Positions 17,742 through 27,247 of a stretch of DNA of 64,000 nucleotides are shown here, piece after piece. The notes beneath the pieces were generated by a model that saw only the letters and a program-made list of their open reading frames with translations, searched no databases and was not told the DNA's origin. The position numbers and the translations under genes were made by a program. Each line of letters opens with the position of its first letter. Within the stretch, counting starts at the first letter, position 1. The DNA is from Actinomyces vulturis. Its GTDB lineage: Bacteria > Actinomycetota > Actinomycetes > Actinomycetales > Actinomycetaceae. The DNA is taken from positions 62,001-126,000 of the forward strand of contig NZ_KV700385.1 of the NCBI RefSeq assembly GCF_001687305.1, given 5' to 3'.

Positions 17742-19259
17742 ATGGCCGATAACTCCACCGGAGAACTTCCCGCAAGTGTTCCCTGGCCCGAGGATGACGC
17801 ACTGTGCTCAGTTCTTTTGCCGTGGTTCACTAAACGCCGTTGGTTTCCTTTAAAGGACACCAAACACTCTGACCTCACCTTACGCATTGCTCAATGCACA
17901 GAGTTGAATGCGGCCGTACGCGATTACGTCTTCCTTGTAAGCAACGCAAGCGGTTCACGCCGTTCACTCATGCATGTGCCGTTGTGCTGTATGGATGAGA
18001 AATCTGCCAAGAGTGTGGCTGAGCGCCATGGAGACCATCGTCGTGAGGGCATCATGGTGAAGGTCGATGGTTCTTGGATTATTGATGGCGTTTTTAGCCC
18101 GCAGTTCTGGCGTGCGTGGGCATTGAGTGTTTTTCAACGAAACATGATCGTGGGTAGCCCAGCAGGCTTGCATGCCCTAGCGGCACGCTCGTCCTATCCC
18201 AAGGTGACGACTGGTGAGCAGTCGAATACCTCCGTGGTTTTCCCTGCCGAGTCTGTTGATGAGCATACTCAGGCCTGGGCTCATGAGTACATTCCCACCG
18301 CTGGCCATCATGAGAAGACAGGCGATCTCATTGTCAAGATTTTCCGCGTCCTTGACGCGGGCCGTAACCCTGATGTGGAGTTACCCGTCGCATTGGCTAA
18401 AGACGGATGGGACCGTGTCCCCCAGCCTTTCGCCTACTCCACGCTGGAATTGCCCGTCTCTTTTCTCGACGCCGAGCCCACGCCATCCAGCGCCTCCTGC
18501 ACTTCCCGTGGGGTTAAGACTGTCACGGCGGATTCTGCGGTGGGTTGTGCCTTCGTTCAAGGAGCCCGCGATGGCTTTACCTTGATGACCACGTTAGCTC
18601 AGAGCGGTGATGTCCAAACGGCCTGTTACTTGGCCTCTGACCTAGGCTATGTCACTGCCGATATGCACATGCATCTTGCACATGCACTAGGAACTAAGGC
18701 TGCTCCTACTTTTGATGATTTCACTCCACGTATCTGGAAACGTGTCCAGTGGGCCGCTGAGCAGGCACCTGTTATCACTTCTCGTATCCCTGCATTATTC
18801 GAGCAACTTGAAGAGTTGGTCGAGCAGGTTGGTGATGCTAAAGGGCTAACGAGTCTCAGCCGTATTCACGGTGACTATCACTTGGGTCAGGTGCTCTACG
18901 GTGACGATGGCTGGTTCGTGTTGGATTTTGAAGGTGAGCCGCTTCGCCCACTCAATGAACGTACTCAACCTGACATTCCTGCCAAGGATGTTGCTGGCAT
19001 GCTGCGCTCTTTCGATTACGCCTATGCGGTCAGTGGCTCTACTGATGAGGAGTGGCTCGTTCAGGTCCGTGATTCATTCCTGTCCACCTATCAGCATGCG
19101 ATGAAGACTCACGGCGTAACCGTATCCACGGAGTTACTCGCGGTGTTGGAAATCGATAAAGCTCTCTACGAAGTGGTGTATGAAGCACGCAACCGCCCCG
19201 ACTGGATTGAGATTCCCCTTGAAGGTCTCCAACGGGCTTTGGATGTGACTCGTCCCTAA
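17742..19259 (+). CDS. mak: Maltokinase (Pep2/Mak)
   Basis: This kinase phosphorylates maltose to maltose 1-phosphate, the GlgE donor, using ATP. ATG 17742 is preferred because AAGGAG at 17728-17733 is 8 nt away; ATG 17736 overlaps the treS stop as ATGA but is only 2 nt from that site. The 505-residue protein has the eukaryotic-kinase-like fold of the family. The catalytic loop is HGDYHLGQVL and the metal-binding segment is VLDFEGEP, followed by NERTQPDIPAKDVAGMLRSFDYA. The N-terminal cap domain begins LLPWFTKRRWFPLK. Tight coupling to treS indicates one transcript. The glgE-treS-mak order places the whole GlgE pathway in one block, with glgB next. Confidence 0.94.
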   Translation: MADNSTGELPASVPWPEDDALCSVLLPWFTKRRWFPLKDTKHSDLTLRIAQCTELNAAVRDYVFLVSNASGSRRSLMHVPLCCMDEKSAKSVAERHGDHRREGIMVKVDGSWIIDGVFSPQFWRAWALSVFQRNMIVGSPAGLHALAARSSYPKVTTGEQSNTSVVFPAESVDEHTQAWAHEYIPTAGHHEKTGDLIVKIFRVLDAGRNPDVELPVALAKDGWDRVPQPFAYSTLELPVSFLDAEPTPSSASCTSRGVKTVTADSAVGCAFVQGARDGFTLMTTLAQSGDVQTACYLASDLGYVTADMHMHLAHALGTKAAPTFDDFTPRIWKRVQWAAEQAPVITSRIPALFEQLEELVEQVGDAKGLTSLSRIHGDYHLGQVLYGDDGWFVLDFEGEPLRPLNERTQPDIPAKDVAGMLRSFDYAYAVSGSTDEEWLVQVRDSFLSTYQHAMKTHGVTVSTELLAVLEIDKALYEVVYEARNRPDWIEIPLEGLQRALDVTRP

Positions 19260-19428
19260 GGGGTTCGATAAACACCGATGCACCACTAAATTTGAGTGAC
19301 ACTCATCATTCACAATCCCACCCGTGGCGAACACAGATAACACTTTCCTTCTCAGTTCTCACTACTTTTCTCTCTCTGGGATGACAATGAGATATGAGAC
19401 GAACCGTGATGAGTTTTTCGCTGCTCGC

Positions 19429-19455
19429 GGGGCCTCAGTCCCACGCTGAGGCCCC
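19429..19455 (+). terminator. Hairpin terminator after the treS-mak operon
   Basis: Ten-base-pair GC-rich arms GGGGCCTCAG and CTGAGGCCCC flank a 7-nt loop, 170 bp after the maltokinase stop and about 95 bp before glgB. glgB therefore probably has its own promoter. Confidence 0.7.
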
Positions 19456-19550
19456 CGTGATGTGTCTATGCACCACCAATTTTCATTCACGGTTCAACAA
19501 TCTCTTCAATAACCTCACCCACTCCCCTGGAACGTGACAAAGTTAGATGT

Positions 19551-21764
19551 ATGAGTGACCACAGCACGCCTACGCCCTCCGCCGCTCCGATCCCCGTGGA
19601 CCCCTGGGTCCTATCAGATGTGGCTTTCGCCAGGTACTACAACCCCCACGAAGTACTCGGTGGCCACGTCGGTGAAAATGGAGTGACAATCCGAACCGTG
19701 CGTCACATGGCCGATGCCGTGTCCATCGTGACCTCCGAAGGAACCTTTCCTGCTACCCACGAACAGGACGGTGTGTGGACTGTTGTTCTCGAAGGGGACA
19801 CTGTTCCTGACTACCGCGTAGCCGTCACCTACGGTGACGAAACCCAAGTGGTTGATGACCCTTACCGTTTCTTACCCACCGTTGGCGAAATGGACCTCTA
19901 CCTCATCGGTGAAGGTCGTCATGAAGATCTGTGGCGGGTCCTAGGCGCTCACGTACGTCATTTTCCCAGTGTTCACGGGGAAGTCCATGGTGTGTCCTTC
20001 GCCGTCTGGGCCCCCAACGCACGCGCTGTACGCGTCGTAGGTGATTTCAACTACTGGGACGGTACCGGTAGCGCGATGCGTTCTTTAGGCTCCAGTGGTG
20101 TGTGGGAACTGTTCATTCCCAATGTGGGCATCGGTGCCCGCTACAAGTTTGAGATCTGCTACCAGGATGGTTCCTGGCATCAGAAGGCTGACCCGATGGC
20201 CCGCGCCACCGAGATTCCACCGGCAACAGCTTCCGTGGTCACCGAGCGGGTGCACCAGTGGAAGGATCAGGAATGGATCCGCGCCCGTGCATTGAAGGAT
20301 CCTCACTCCGGCCCGATGAGCATCTATGAACTCCACGTAGGTTCCTGGCGCCAGGGCCTGGGCTACCGCGGCCTGGCCGATGAACTGGTTCCTTACCTGA
20401 AGGAAACTGGCTTCACTCACGTCGAACTCATGCCCGTAGCTGAGCACCCCTTCGGCGGTTCTTGGGGATACCAGGTTTCCTCTTACTACGCCCCTACCTC
20501 ACGCTTCGGCACCCCCGATGATTTCCGCTACTTGGTCGATACTCTCCACCAAAACGGTATCGGTGTACTCCTAGACTGGGTTCCTGCCCACTTCCCCAAG
20601 GATGAATGGGCCTTGGGCCGCTTCGATGGCACCGCGTTATATGAGGATCCTGATCCTCTGCGTGGAGAGCACCCGGACTGGGGTACTTACATTTTCAACT
20701 TTGGCCGCAATGAGGTGCGCAACTTCTTGGTTGCTAATGCCTTGTACTGGCTTGAAGAGTTCCACATCGATGGTCTACGTGTAGACGCCGTGGCTTCCAT
20801 GCTTTACCTGGATTACTCCCGTGAGGATGGTCAGTGGCGCCCCAACCAGTACGGTGGCCGTGAGAACCTTGAGGCTATCTCCTTCCTTCAGGAAGCCACC
20901 GCTACCGCTTACCGCAAGCATCCCGGCATTGTCATGGCCGCGGAGGAATCCACTGCATGGCCCGGCGTAACCGCTCCTACGGAGTACGGTGGCCTCGGCT
21001 TCGGTTTGAAGTGGAACATGGGGTGGATGAATGACACTCTTCGTTACCTTGCCGAAGAACCCATCAACCGCCGTTACCATCATGGTGAACTCACATTCTC
21101 CCTGGTCTACGCATTCAGTGAACAGTTCATTCTGCCTCTGAGCCACGACGAAGTCGTTCATGGTAAGGGCTCCTTACTGTCCAAGATGCCCGGTGATGCT
21201 TGGCAGGAGTTGGCTGGCCTACGTGCTCTCTACGCCTACCAGTGGTCACATCCCGGCAAGCAGTTGTTGTTCATGGGCCAGGAATTCGGTCAGGGGGCTG
21301 AATGGAATGCTGACCACTCCTTAGACTGGTGGATCCTTGATGATCCCTCACATCAAGGTCTGCTGCGTTTAGTCTCTGATCTGAACCATCTCTATGTTTC
21401 TTCCCCCGCTCTGTGGTCTGAGGATTTCTCCCACCGTGGCTTTGAATGGATTGAAGCAGGCGATGGTGACCATAACGTCATCTCTTACATCCGTAAGGGC
21501 CAGGATGATCAGGGCAATCCCGATCTCATGGTGTGTGTGGTGAACTTTGCCGGTACTCCGCATGAGGGCTACCGCGTGGGCCTGCCGTTTGCTGGCCAGT
21601 GGGAAGAAGTTCTCAACACAGACGCTGAAGTCTATGGTGGCTCTGGTGTGGGCAACTACGGTCGCGTCCGAGGCGAGGAAATCTCTTGGAATGGTCGCCC
21701 GGCTTCCGTCAGCCTGCGCATTCCCCCATTAGGTGCAGTCTTTCTGCGCCCCGCACAGGACTAA
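19551..21764 (+). CDS. glgB: 1,4-alpha-glucan branching enzyme GlgB
   Basis: GlgB introduces alpha-1,6 branches into linear glucan made by GlgE. The 737-residue protein has an N-terminal N1 domain and a CBM48 domain ([25 protein letters not shown]). The GH13_9 barrel has [23 protein letters not shown], nucleophile Asp412 in [11 protein letters not shown], Glu465 in [10 protein letters not shown] and Asp533 in [14 protein letters not shown]. Length and domain order match actinobacterial GlgB. The ATG 19551 lacks a Shine-Dalgarno sequence; AAAGTT lies 6 nt upstream and TTAGAT overlaps that interval, so the mRNA is probably leaderless or nearly so. A terminator follows at 21808-21842. Confidence 0.96.
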   Translation: MSDHSTPTPSAAPIPVDPWVLSDVAFARYYNPHEVLGGHVGENGVTIRTVRHMADAVSIVTSEGTFPATHEQDGVWTVVLEGDTVPDYRVAVTYGDETQVVDDPYRFLPTVGEMDLYLIGEGRHEDLWRVLGAHVRHFPSVHGEVHGVSFAVWAPNARAVRVVGDFNYWDGTGSAMRSLGSSGVWELFIPNVGIGARYKFEICYQDGSWHQKADPMARATEIPPATASVVTERVHQWKDQEWIRARALKDPHSGPMSIYELHVGSWRQGLGYRGLADELVPYLKETGFTHVELMPVAEHPFGGSWGYQVSSYYAPTSRFGTPDDFRYLVDTLHQNGIGVLLDWVPAHFPKDEWALGRFDGTALYEDPDPLRGEHPDWGTYIFNFGRNEVRNFLVANALYWLEEFHIDGLRVDAVASMLYLDYSREDGQWRPNQYGGRENLEAISFLQEATATAYRKHPGIVMAAEESTAWPGVTAPTEYGGLGFGLKWNMGWMNDTLRYLAEEPINRRYHHGELTFSLVYAFSEQFILPLSHDEVVHGKGSLLSKMPGDAWQELAGLRALYAYQWSHPGKQLLFMGQEFGQGAEWNADHSLDWWILDDPSHQGLLRLVSDLNHLYVSSPALWSEDFSHRGFEWIEAGDGDHNVISYIRKGQDDQGNPDLMVCVVNFAGTPHEGYRVGLPFAGQWEEVLNTDAEVYGGSGVGNYGRVRGEEISWNGRPASVSLRIPPLGAVFLRPAQD

Positions 21765-21807
21765 ATCTTCTTCTCCCGGATCGTCTTAATTAGCAAGCCG
21801 TCCAGTT

Positions 21808-21842
21808 AGCCGACGTTGAGTGGCATTCACTCAGCGTCGGCT
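21808..21842 (+). terminator. Rho-independent terminator after glgB
   Basis: Fifteen-base-pair arms AGCCGACGTTGAGTG and CACTCAGCGTCGGCT (one G-U pair) with a 5-nt loop are followed by TTCTGTTT. Confidence 0.85.
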
Positions 21843-22034
21843 TTCTGTTTAGCGGAAGTCACCTTAAACATGTTGGTAGGTCGATTACTTTCTGTCATGA
21901 ACGCCATCTCCAGGAGGGATGACAGGGCGAGTGAATAAAGAAGTCGAGAACAAAACATCAAAGAGATGACACTCCTCAATAAAGTGAAATAAAAATACTC
22001 ATAATCACCCAGAAGGTGGCGGTATTCACCTCTT

Positions 22035-22070
22035 GTGCTCAGAGCACTGTCTTAACAAACTCGGTAGTCT
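22035..22070 (+). promoter_or_regulatory. Palindrome and candidate promoter of glgP
   Basis: GTGCTCAGAGCAC (22035-22047) is a perfect 13-bp palindrome. TAGTCT (22065-22070) is a candidate -10 box, and a 17-bp spacer would place the -35 at 22042-22047, inside the palindrome, so a protein bound there could block RNA polymerase. No good -35 consensus is visible. Confidence 0.4.
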
Positions 22071-22139
22071 TTTGGCGGTGTGTGTTCCCTAAATTCACAC
22101 GACGAAAAACCCAATACATAACTGTGAGGGATTCCCACA

Positions 22140-24506
22140 ATGACCCATGACCTGACTACAACCCTGGCTTCTCAGGTGCGCTCCGTTTCCGGTCGCCCCA
22201 CCGAAGCATCCACTCCCATGGAGGTATGGCAGGGGCTGAGCTCGGCCATCATCGACACCATTGCCGATGACTGGTACGCCACCCAGGAGAAGTACCACGC
22301 AGGCCGTCAGGAACACTATCTCTCCGCTGAATTCCTCATGGGCCGCGCCCTGCTCAATAACCTGTCTAACCTCGGTATGGTTGATGAAGCACGCAAGGCA
22401 CTCAATGCTTTTGGCCAGGATCTCAGTGTCATTCTCGAACAGGAACCTGACGCAGCACTAGGCAACGGTGGCCTTGGCCGCCTCGCCGCCTGCTTCCTGG
22501 ACTCCTGCGCCACCCTCGAACTGCCCGTCAACGGCTACGGCATCCTCTACCGTTACGGCTTGTTCAAGCAACTCTTTGATAACGGTTTCCAAACTGAGCA
22601 TCCCGATCCTTGGATGGAAGAGGGCTACCCCTTCATCATTCGCCGCGAAGAAGCTCAGCGCATCGTCTCCTACGCTGACCTGACCGTACGCGCCGTGCCT
22701 TACGACATGCCCATCACCGGCTACGACACCAAGAACGTGGGAACTCTACGCCTATGGAAGGCCGAACCCATCGAAGAATTCGATTACGACGCCTTCAACT
22801 CCCAGCGTTTCACCGATGCAATCGTGGACCGCGAACGCACCATGGACATTTCCCGTGTCCTCTACCCCAATGACACCACCTACGAAGGCAAGGTCCTGCG
22901 TGTCCGCCAGCAGTACTTCTTCTGCTCGGCATCCCTACAAGAAATCGTGGATAACTACGTTGACCATCACGGTGAAGATCTCAACGACTTCGCCGCTTTC
23001 AACGCCATCCAGCTCAACGATACTCACCCTGTGCTCGCCATTCCCGAACTCATGCGTCTACTCATGGATGAACACGGCCTGGGGTGGGATGAGGCGTGGG
23101 CTGTAGTCACCAAGACCTTTGCCTACACCAACCACACGGTGCTGGCCGAAGCCTTGGAAACCTGGGAAATGTCGATCTTTGATCGTCTCTTCCCCCGTGT
23201 TGCTGAGATCGTGCGCGAGATTGATCGTCGCTTCCGCGAGGATATGGCTAACCGTGGCCTTGACGCTGGATTAATCAACTACATGGCTCCGATTTCTGAG
23301 GGCCGTGTGCACATGGCTTGGATCGCCTGCTACGCCGCCTACTCTATTAACGGTGTGGCTGCCCTGCATACCGAAATTATCAAACGTGAAACCCTTGGCC
23401 CCTGGCACGATCTGTGGCCCGAGCGTTTCAATAACAAAACCAACGGTGTGACCCCTCGCCGCTGGCTCAAGCAGTGCAATCCTCGTCTGGCTTCGCTCCT
23501 TGATGAGGTCACCGGTTCTGATGCCTGGGTTCGTGACCTCTCCGTACTTAGCAATTACACCGACGCTGCCACCGATGAGGTTCTCGACCAACTCTCTGCT
23601 ATCAAGCATGAGAACAAGGTGGACTTCGCCGCATGGGTGAAGGAACGCGAAGGGATCGACATTGATCCTGATGCTATCTTCGATGTCCAGATCAAGCGTC
23701 TGCACGAGTACAAGCGCCAGTTGCTCAACGCTCTATACATCCTGGATCTGTTCTTCCGTCTCAAGGAAAACCCGAACCTGGATGTTCCTAAGCGCGTCTT
23801 CATCTTCGGCGCCAAGGCAGCTCCCGGTTACATCCGTGCCAAGGCTGTCATTAAGTTCATCAACGCCATTGCTGACCTGGTCAACAACGATCCGGAAATT
23901 TCCAAGACCATCAAGGTGGTCTTCATCCACAACTACAACGTCTCCCCCGCCGAGCACATCATTCCTGCTGCGGACGTCTCTGAGCAGATTTCCACCGCCG
24001 GTAAGGAAGCTTCTGGTACCTCCAACATGAAGTTCATGATGAATGGTGCGCTAACCCTCGGCACCTTGGACGGCGCTAACGTGGAAATCCTCGAAGCCGT
24101 GGGTGATGAGAACGCCTATATCTTCGGCGCAAAGGAAGAAGAACTTCCCGAACTGCGTAAGACCTACGATCCCCGCTGGCACTACGAGAACGTCCCTGGC
24201 CTCAAGCGTGTGCTGGACGCTATGGTCGATGGCACTCTCGATGACGCGGGTTCCGGCTGGTTCCACGACCTGCGTTGGAGCCTGCTCGAGTCCGGCTACG
24301 AGCCCGCAGACGTCTACTATGTGCTCGGTGACTTCGCTTCCTACCGTGAGGTCAAGGACAAGATGGCTGCTGATTACGCTAACTCCCGCGCATGGGCACG
24401 TCAGGCTTGGGTGAACATCACCAAGTCCGGGCGTTTCTCCTCCGATCGCACCATCAGCGACTACGCTCGCGAGGTCTGGAAGATCGAAGCAGAGCCCATC
24501 GCCTGA
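22140..24506 (+). CDS. glgP: Glycogen phosphorylase GlgP
   Basis: GlgP releases glucose 1-phosphate from glycogen ends using phosphate and PLP. The 788-residue protein belongs to the classical GT35 family (E. coli GlgP/MalP and muscle type), not the shorter form lacking the usual N-terminal region. Visible motifs are EHYLSAEFLMGRALLNNL, NGGLGRLAACFLDS, NDTHP, NKTNGVTPRRW, KRLHEYKRQLLN, and the PLP-lysine region with ISTAGKEASGTSNMKFMMNG and TLGTLDGANVEI. GAGGGA about 10 nt before ATG 22140 may serve as the Shine-Dalgarno sequence. It works with GlgX, encoded 13 kb upstream, to mobilise the glucan. A strong terminator follows. Confidence 0.97.
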   Translation: MTHDLTTTLASQVRSVSGRPTEASTPMEVWQGLSSAIIDTIADDWYATQEKYHAGRQEHYLSAEFLMGRALLNNLSNLGMVDEARKALNAFGQDLSVILEQEPDAALGNGGLGRLAACFLDSCATLELPVNGYGILYRYGLFKQLFDNGFQTEHPDPWMEEGYPFIIRREEAQRIVSYADLTVRAVPYDMPITGYDTKNVGTLRLWKAEPIEEFDYDAFNSQRFTDAIVDRERTMDISRVLYPNDTTYEGKVLRVRQQYFFCSASLQEIVDNYVDHHGEDLNDFAAFNAIQLNDTHPVLAIPELMRLLMDEHGLGWDEAWAVVTKTFAYTNHTVLAEALETWEMSIFDRLFPRVAEIVREIDRRFREDMANRGLDAGLINYMAPISEGRVHMAWIACYAAYSINGVAALHTEIIKRETLGPWHDLWPERFNNKTNGVTPRRWLKQCNPRLASLLDEVTGSDAWVRDLSVLSNYTDAATDEVLDQLSAIKHENKVDFAAWVKEREGIDIDPDAIFDVQIKRLHEYKRQLLNALYILDLFFRLKENPNLDVPKRVFIFGAKAAPGYIRAKAVIKFINAIADLVNNDPEISKTIKVVFIHNYNVSPAEHIIPAADVSEQISTAGKEASGTSNMKFMMNGALTLGTLDGANVEILEAVGDENAYIFGAKEEELPELRKTYDPRWHYENVPGLKRVLDAMVDGTLDDAGSGWFHDLRWSLLESGYEPADVYYVLGDFASYREVKDKMAADYANSRAWARQAWVNITKSGRFSSDRTISDYAREVWKIEAEPIA

Positions 24507-24523
24507 TTCTCTTCGCATAAAGG

Positions 24524-24555
24524 GGTGGGGCCGCAGACAAGTCTGCGGCCCCACC
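24524..24555 (+). terminator. Terminator after glgP
   Basis: Fifteen-base arms GGTGGGGCCGCAGAC and GTCTGCGGCCCCACC form a GC-rich hairpin, with TTTTT 7 nt later. Confidence 0.85.
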
Positions 24556-24727
24556 TACTACGCTTTTTATCGTGAACTACAACAATGGTATTGATGTTTA
24601 CATCAGCCAATATCCCACACTCTTCGACCCGTGTTCTCAAAAACCATGAACATGTAATAAATCCGAGAGTGAATCTATCATGAACCCCCGCCCCAAAATA
24701 TCTCCTGTAAAAGTTTATAAAATCAAA

Positions 24728-24733
24728 TAACAT
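24728..24733 (+). promoter_or_regulatory. Putative -10 box of the family 2 glycosyltransferase (leaderless)
   Basis: TAACAT, then the 6-nt spacer AGAACC, then ATG 24740. No Shine-Dalgarno sequence is present. The geometry equals that of the resident genes although the gene itself is AT-rich. Confidence 0.5.
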
Positions 24734-24739
24734 AGAACC

Positions 24740-25627
24740 ATGCCTCAACCTCAAGATAACTTTGACGTAAGCATCGTCATCCCTACCTACAATGCTGCCA
24801 ATAGTATAGGAATGCAATTAGCAGCACTCGCCAAACAAGATACTAATCTTCGTTACGAAGTTATTGTGGTTAACAATTGCTCCACAGATAACTTAGATGA
24901 AACAATTCAAAATTATCAACATTTATTCGACTACGACGGGCGCGATCTACGCCTCGTCAACGCTTCAGAAAAAGCCGGTGTCAACTACGCCCGCAATGTT
25001 GGCATTAAAAACTCAAGAAGCGAACAAATTTTAATTTGTGATGCCGATGATATAGTGGCAACTAATTTTGTTGCCGAACTACACAACTGTTTGAATACAA
25101 ATGACCTAGTTGGAGGTGGACTCGTTCCTTGGACAGGAGAATTACCTCTTCCACCACATGAAAATATCTTAATATTCAATCAGCCAAAGTTGAACTATCT
25201 ACCTGTTATCCCAGGATGTTGTTTTGGTCTCCATAAACGAGCAGCTGAAGCAATCGGCTATTTCGATGAGTCTTTTATGGGCGGCTGTGATGAAGCAGAA
25301 CTTTCCTGGCGAATACAACAAAAAGGTTTTACCATTGGCTTCACTTCCAAAACCTTCATCTACTATCGACTACGCCATGGAAGTTCACAGATAATTAAAC
25401 AACACTATCGTTATGGCTTAATGGAATCACACCTGTCAAAAGTGTTTGGAATTGAGAATTTAACAGGACGTGATTGGTTACTTAAAGAGTACAGAAGAGT
25501 TCGTCACTTACTAGGTCAAGCAATTCATAACCCAAAATTGATCCACGATAGGAATTGGTGTGAAAAAGTTGGACTAACTATCGGCAGATGGCGGGGATCC
25601 ATTCGAGAACGTACCTGGACCCCATAA
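24740..25627 (+). CDS. Family 2 glycosyltransferase, AT-rich, probably acquired
   Basis: The 295-residue protein is a GT-A type inverting glycosyltransferase. It begins VSIVIPTYNAANSIG, has VIVVNNCSTDNL, the metal-binding DxD region CDADDIV near residue 98, and a GGCDEAELSWRIQQKG motif (the usual ED...R acceptor/base region). It probably transfers a sugar to a surface polysaccharide or protein; donor and acceptor cannot be read from the sequence. Codon use is strongly AT-biased (many AAT, ATT, AAA), and its flanks at 24580-24740 and 25628-25860 are also AT-rich. It stands alone between glgP and a thioredoxin gene, with no other polysaccharide genes nearby. Together this suggests horizontal transfer or a remnant of a larger locus. 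No transposase or attachment repeat is visible. Confidence 0.85.
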   Translation: MPQPQDNFDVSIVIPTYNAANSIGMQLAALAKQDTNLRYEVIVVNNCSTDNLDETIQNYQHLFDYDGRDLRLVNASEKAGVNYARNVGIKNSRSEQILICDADDIVATNFVAELHNCLNTNDLVGGGLVPWTGELPLPPHENILIFNQPKLNYLPVIPGCCFGLHKRAAEAIGYFDESFMGGCDEAELSWRIQQKGFTIGFTSKTFIYYRLRHGSSQIIKQHYRYGLMESHLSKVFGIENLTGRDWLLKEYRRVRHLLGQAIHNPKLIHDRNWCEKVGLTIGRWRGSIRERTWTP

Positions 25628-25860
25628 ATTATATTCACATATTCCTCCATCCTCCTTAACTAAGTGTTTATTAATCAACATACTCAACTAAGTTAAGATG
25701 AAAAACCGTCAGTGGATATAATTTGATGCCATTGCAATAATATTTTGGCAATTTGACATACTAATTTACTCGTTTTCTTAAGACGATAACGTACATTAGC
25801 CCCCCCTCCCGCGACTTAGTAAGTCCTATTCCCTTCACTAGGACATATTTCGTCAAAAAC

Positions 25861-26844
25861 TTAATAAAGTAGGGAGGCGAGTTGGCGGCGGGCGGCGGCC
25901 ACCTCAGGGGTTTGAGCGCCGATCACGTCAAAGAGGCTCAGGAGACGCTGACGAGCCTCTTCACGCTCATCGCCTGCACTGACGCGCACAGCCTGCAAAC
26001 CACGGCCCAGAGCGCCATGAACGTCTCCCATGGCCAGGGATGCGTCTGCGCCAGCCATAAGTGCCTGAGCATCCTCAGGGTTCGCATCAGCGGCAGCAAC
26101 GAGTGCCTGAGGGTCATTACCCTGGACGCGCTTCATCAGACGCACCTGCTCACGAGCCAAGCGCAGCGATTCGTCACCGGGAGTGACGTTCAGCGCACGG
26201 GTGTAGACCTCTTCGGCCTTAGCAAAGTCGCCACGCTCAAGCGCTTCACGTGCTTCACGCTCAACAGGGCTTTCCTCGGGCTCCTGCTCTTCAGCCGGAG
26301 CAGCGTCACCCAAATCATTCAGTACACCGTTGATACCGTTAGCCTGTGCCACCTCAAGAACGCGGTCAATCGTTTCGCGCACCTGCGCAGCGGGAACAGC
26401 ACCCTGGAACAAAGGAATAGGCTGACCAGCAATCACTGCCAGAACAGTAGGAACAGACTGAGCCTGGAATGCCTGAGCAATAGCTGGTTCCTTATCCACG
26501 TCCACCCGAACCAACTGAACTTTACCGCCCGCTGCCCGTACGGCGTCTTCCAGAATAGGCCCAAGTTGTTTGCAGGGCTCGCACCAGGTAGCCCAGAGGT
26601 CCACGATAAGTGGGACGGTCATGCTCAGTTCCATGACCTGGCGGAAGGTCTCAGTAGTGGCATCAACAATCAATGGTGCATTGACTACCTGGCCGGCCCC
26701 GTCACCGGCTGTGGGAGCTCCACCCTGGGCAGTGACTGAGGCACCTGCAGCGCCTTGTTGCCCCTGGGCGCCTCCTGCACCTGATCCAGGGCGTGACTGG
26801 TTGCTCTTCAAAGTTGAGAGGTCAACTGCTCCGAACATACTCAT
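25861..26844 (-). CDS. Thioredoxin-domain protein with TPR-like C-terminus (CnoX/YbbN type)
   Basis: The 327-residue cytoplasmic protein has a Gly/Gln-rich N-terminal stretch (1-55). A thioredoxin domain follows with the active site WATWCEPCK (C88, C91). The Ala-rich helical C-terminal region resembles TPR repeats (REALERGDFAKAEEVYTRAL, MAGADASLAMGDVHGALGRGLQAV). This architecture matches CnoX/YbbN, a chaperone-linked thioredoxin that protects proteins from oxidation and passes clients to chaperonins. E. coli YbbN lacks a working CxxC whereas the active pair is present here, as in many CnoX proteins, so redox activity is likely. ATG 26844 is preceded by AAAGGA 12 nt away; a second ATG two codons on is possible. 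Confidence 0.88.
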   Translation of the reverse strand: MSMFGAVDLSTLKSNQSRPGSGAGGAQGQQGAAGASVTAQGGAPTAGDGAGQVVNAPLIVDATTETFRQVMELSMTVPLIVDLWATWCEPCKQLGPILEDAVRAAGGKVQLVRVDVDKEPAIAQAFQAQSVPTVLAVIAGQPIPLFQGAVPAAQVRETIDRVLEVAQANGINGVLNDLGDAAPAEEQEPEESPVEREAREALERGDFAKAEEVYTRALNVTPGDESLRLAREQVRLMKRVQGNDPQALVAAADANPEDAQALMAGADASLAMGDVHGALGRGLQAVRVSAGDEREEARQRLLSLFDVIGAQTPEVAAARRQLASLLY

Positions 26845-27023
26845 GAGTGTGGTGTCCTTTCTTGGGCGCGTTGACGGATAGTGCTGGTGCTGACACTAAA
26901 GGTATCAAGACTCCCTCGCGAACCGCCTACGCTACTAGCGTCACCGCCTGCTCCGATACCCCTCTCATGACGAACGCCCCAGCCCCGTCCGGCCTCCTTC
27001 ATTTCCGTCTCCTCCATCCCCGC

Positions 27024-27029
27024 TACTAT
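27024..27029 (+). promoter_or_regulatory. Putative -10 box of a leaderless mini-gene or small RNA
   Basis: TACTAT, then 6 nt (GCGTCC), then ATG 27036. The spacing is identical to that of the leaderless genes in this window. No clear -35 is visible. Confidence 0.4.
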
Positions 27030-27035
27030 GCGTCC

Positions 27036-27089
27036 ATGAGTTCCGAGTTCTCAACATCACTCGTCAGTGGGGCAGTTCAAGGCACCTGA
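27036..27089 (+). CDS. Possible 17-residue leaderless mini-ORF (or small RNA)
   Basis: The frame MSSEFSTSLVSGAVQGT starts exactly 6 nt after TACTAT and stops 20 nt before a strong hairpin. A transcript from here would be about 115 nt long, with or without translation. I do not recognise the peptide. It could equally be the 5' part of a small RNA, or chance. Conservation in related genomes would decide. Confidence 0.25.
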   Translation: MSSEFSTSLVSGAVQGT

Positions 27090-27108
27090 GCGCATCTAGC
27101 AAACCATC

Positions 27109-27147
27109 AAACGGCTGCCCGGACCGTTGTGGTCCGTGCAGCCGTTT
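27109..27147. terminator. Bidirectional hairpin terminator
   Basis: The outer arms AAACGGCTGC and GCAGCCGTTT pair perfectly. After a 2x2 internal mismatch the inner arms GGACC and GGTCC close a GTTGT loop. Running A/T ends on both sides suit both directions: it can end the minus-strand lipoprotein transcript and the possible mini-gene. Confidence 0.75.
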
Positions 27148-27247
27148 ATCTGTCTATTCAGCAACTCCATACTGAACGCATACAGTGCCGCTGGGCGAAA
27201 CGACCGTCACCTTCGTGTCAGTCAATCACCACGCGCAAACGAGAGGT

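Larger units (their letters stand above)
21765..22139 (+). other. Intergenic region glgB-glgP: terminator, then glgP promoter area
   Basis: After the glgB terminator (21808-21842) I see no gene. The stretch 21900-22060 is AT-richer. It ends in a perfect palindrome at 22035-22047 and a candidate -10 box TAGTCT at 22065-22070, upstream of glgP. Confidence 0.5.
26845..27247. other. Intergenic region with a possible mini-gene and a shared terminator
   Basis: Between two minus-strand genes there are 403 bp without a conventional gene. The interval 26845-27020 shows nothing I recognise. A compact plus-strand unit follows: -10 box 27024-27029, a 17-codon reading frame at 27036-27089, and a terminator at 27109-27147. 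Confidence 0.5.

Noticed and set aside
25882-26739. A 285-codon plus-strand frame opposite the thioredoxin gene
   Set aside because: The minus strand encodes an evident thioredoxin with CEPC and TPR-like helices, and the plus frame has no protein-like pattern.
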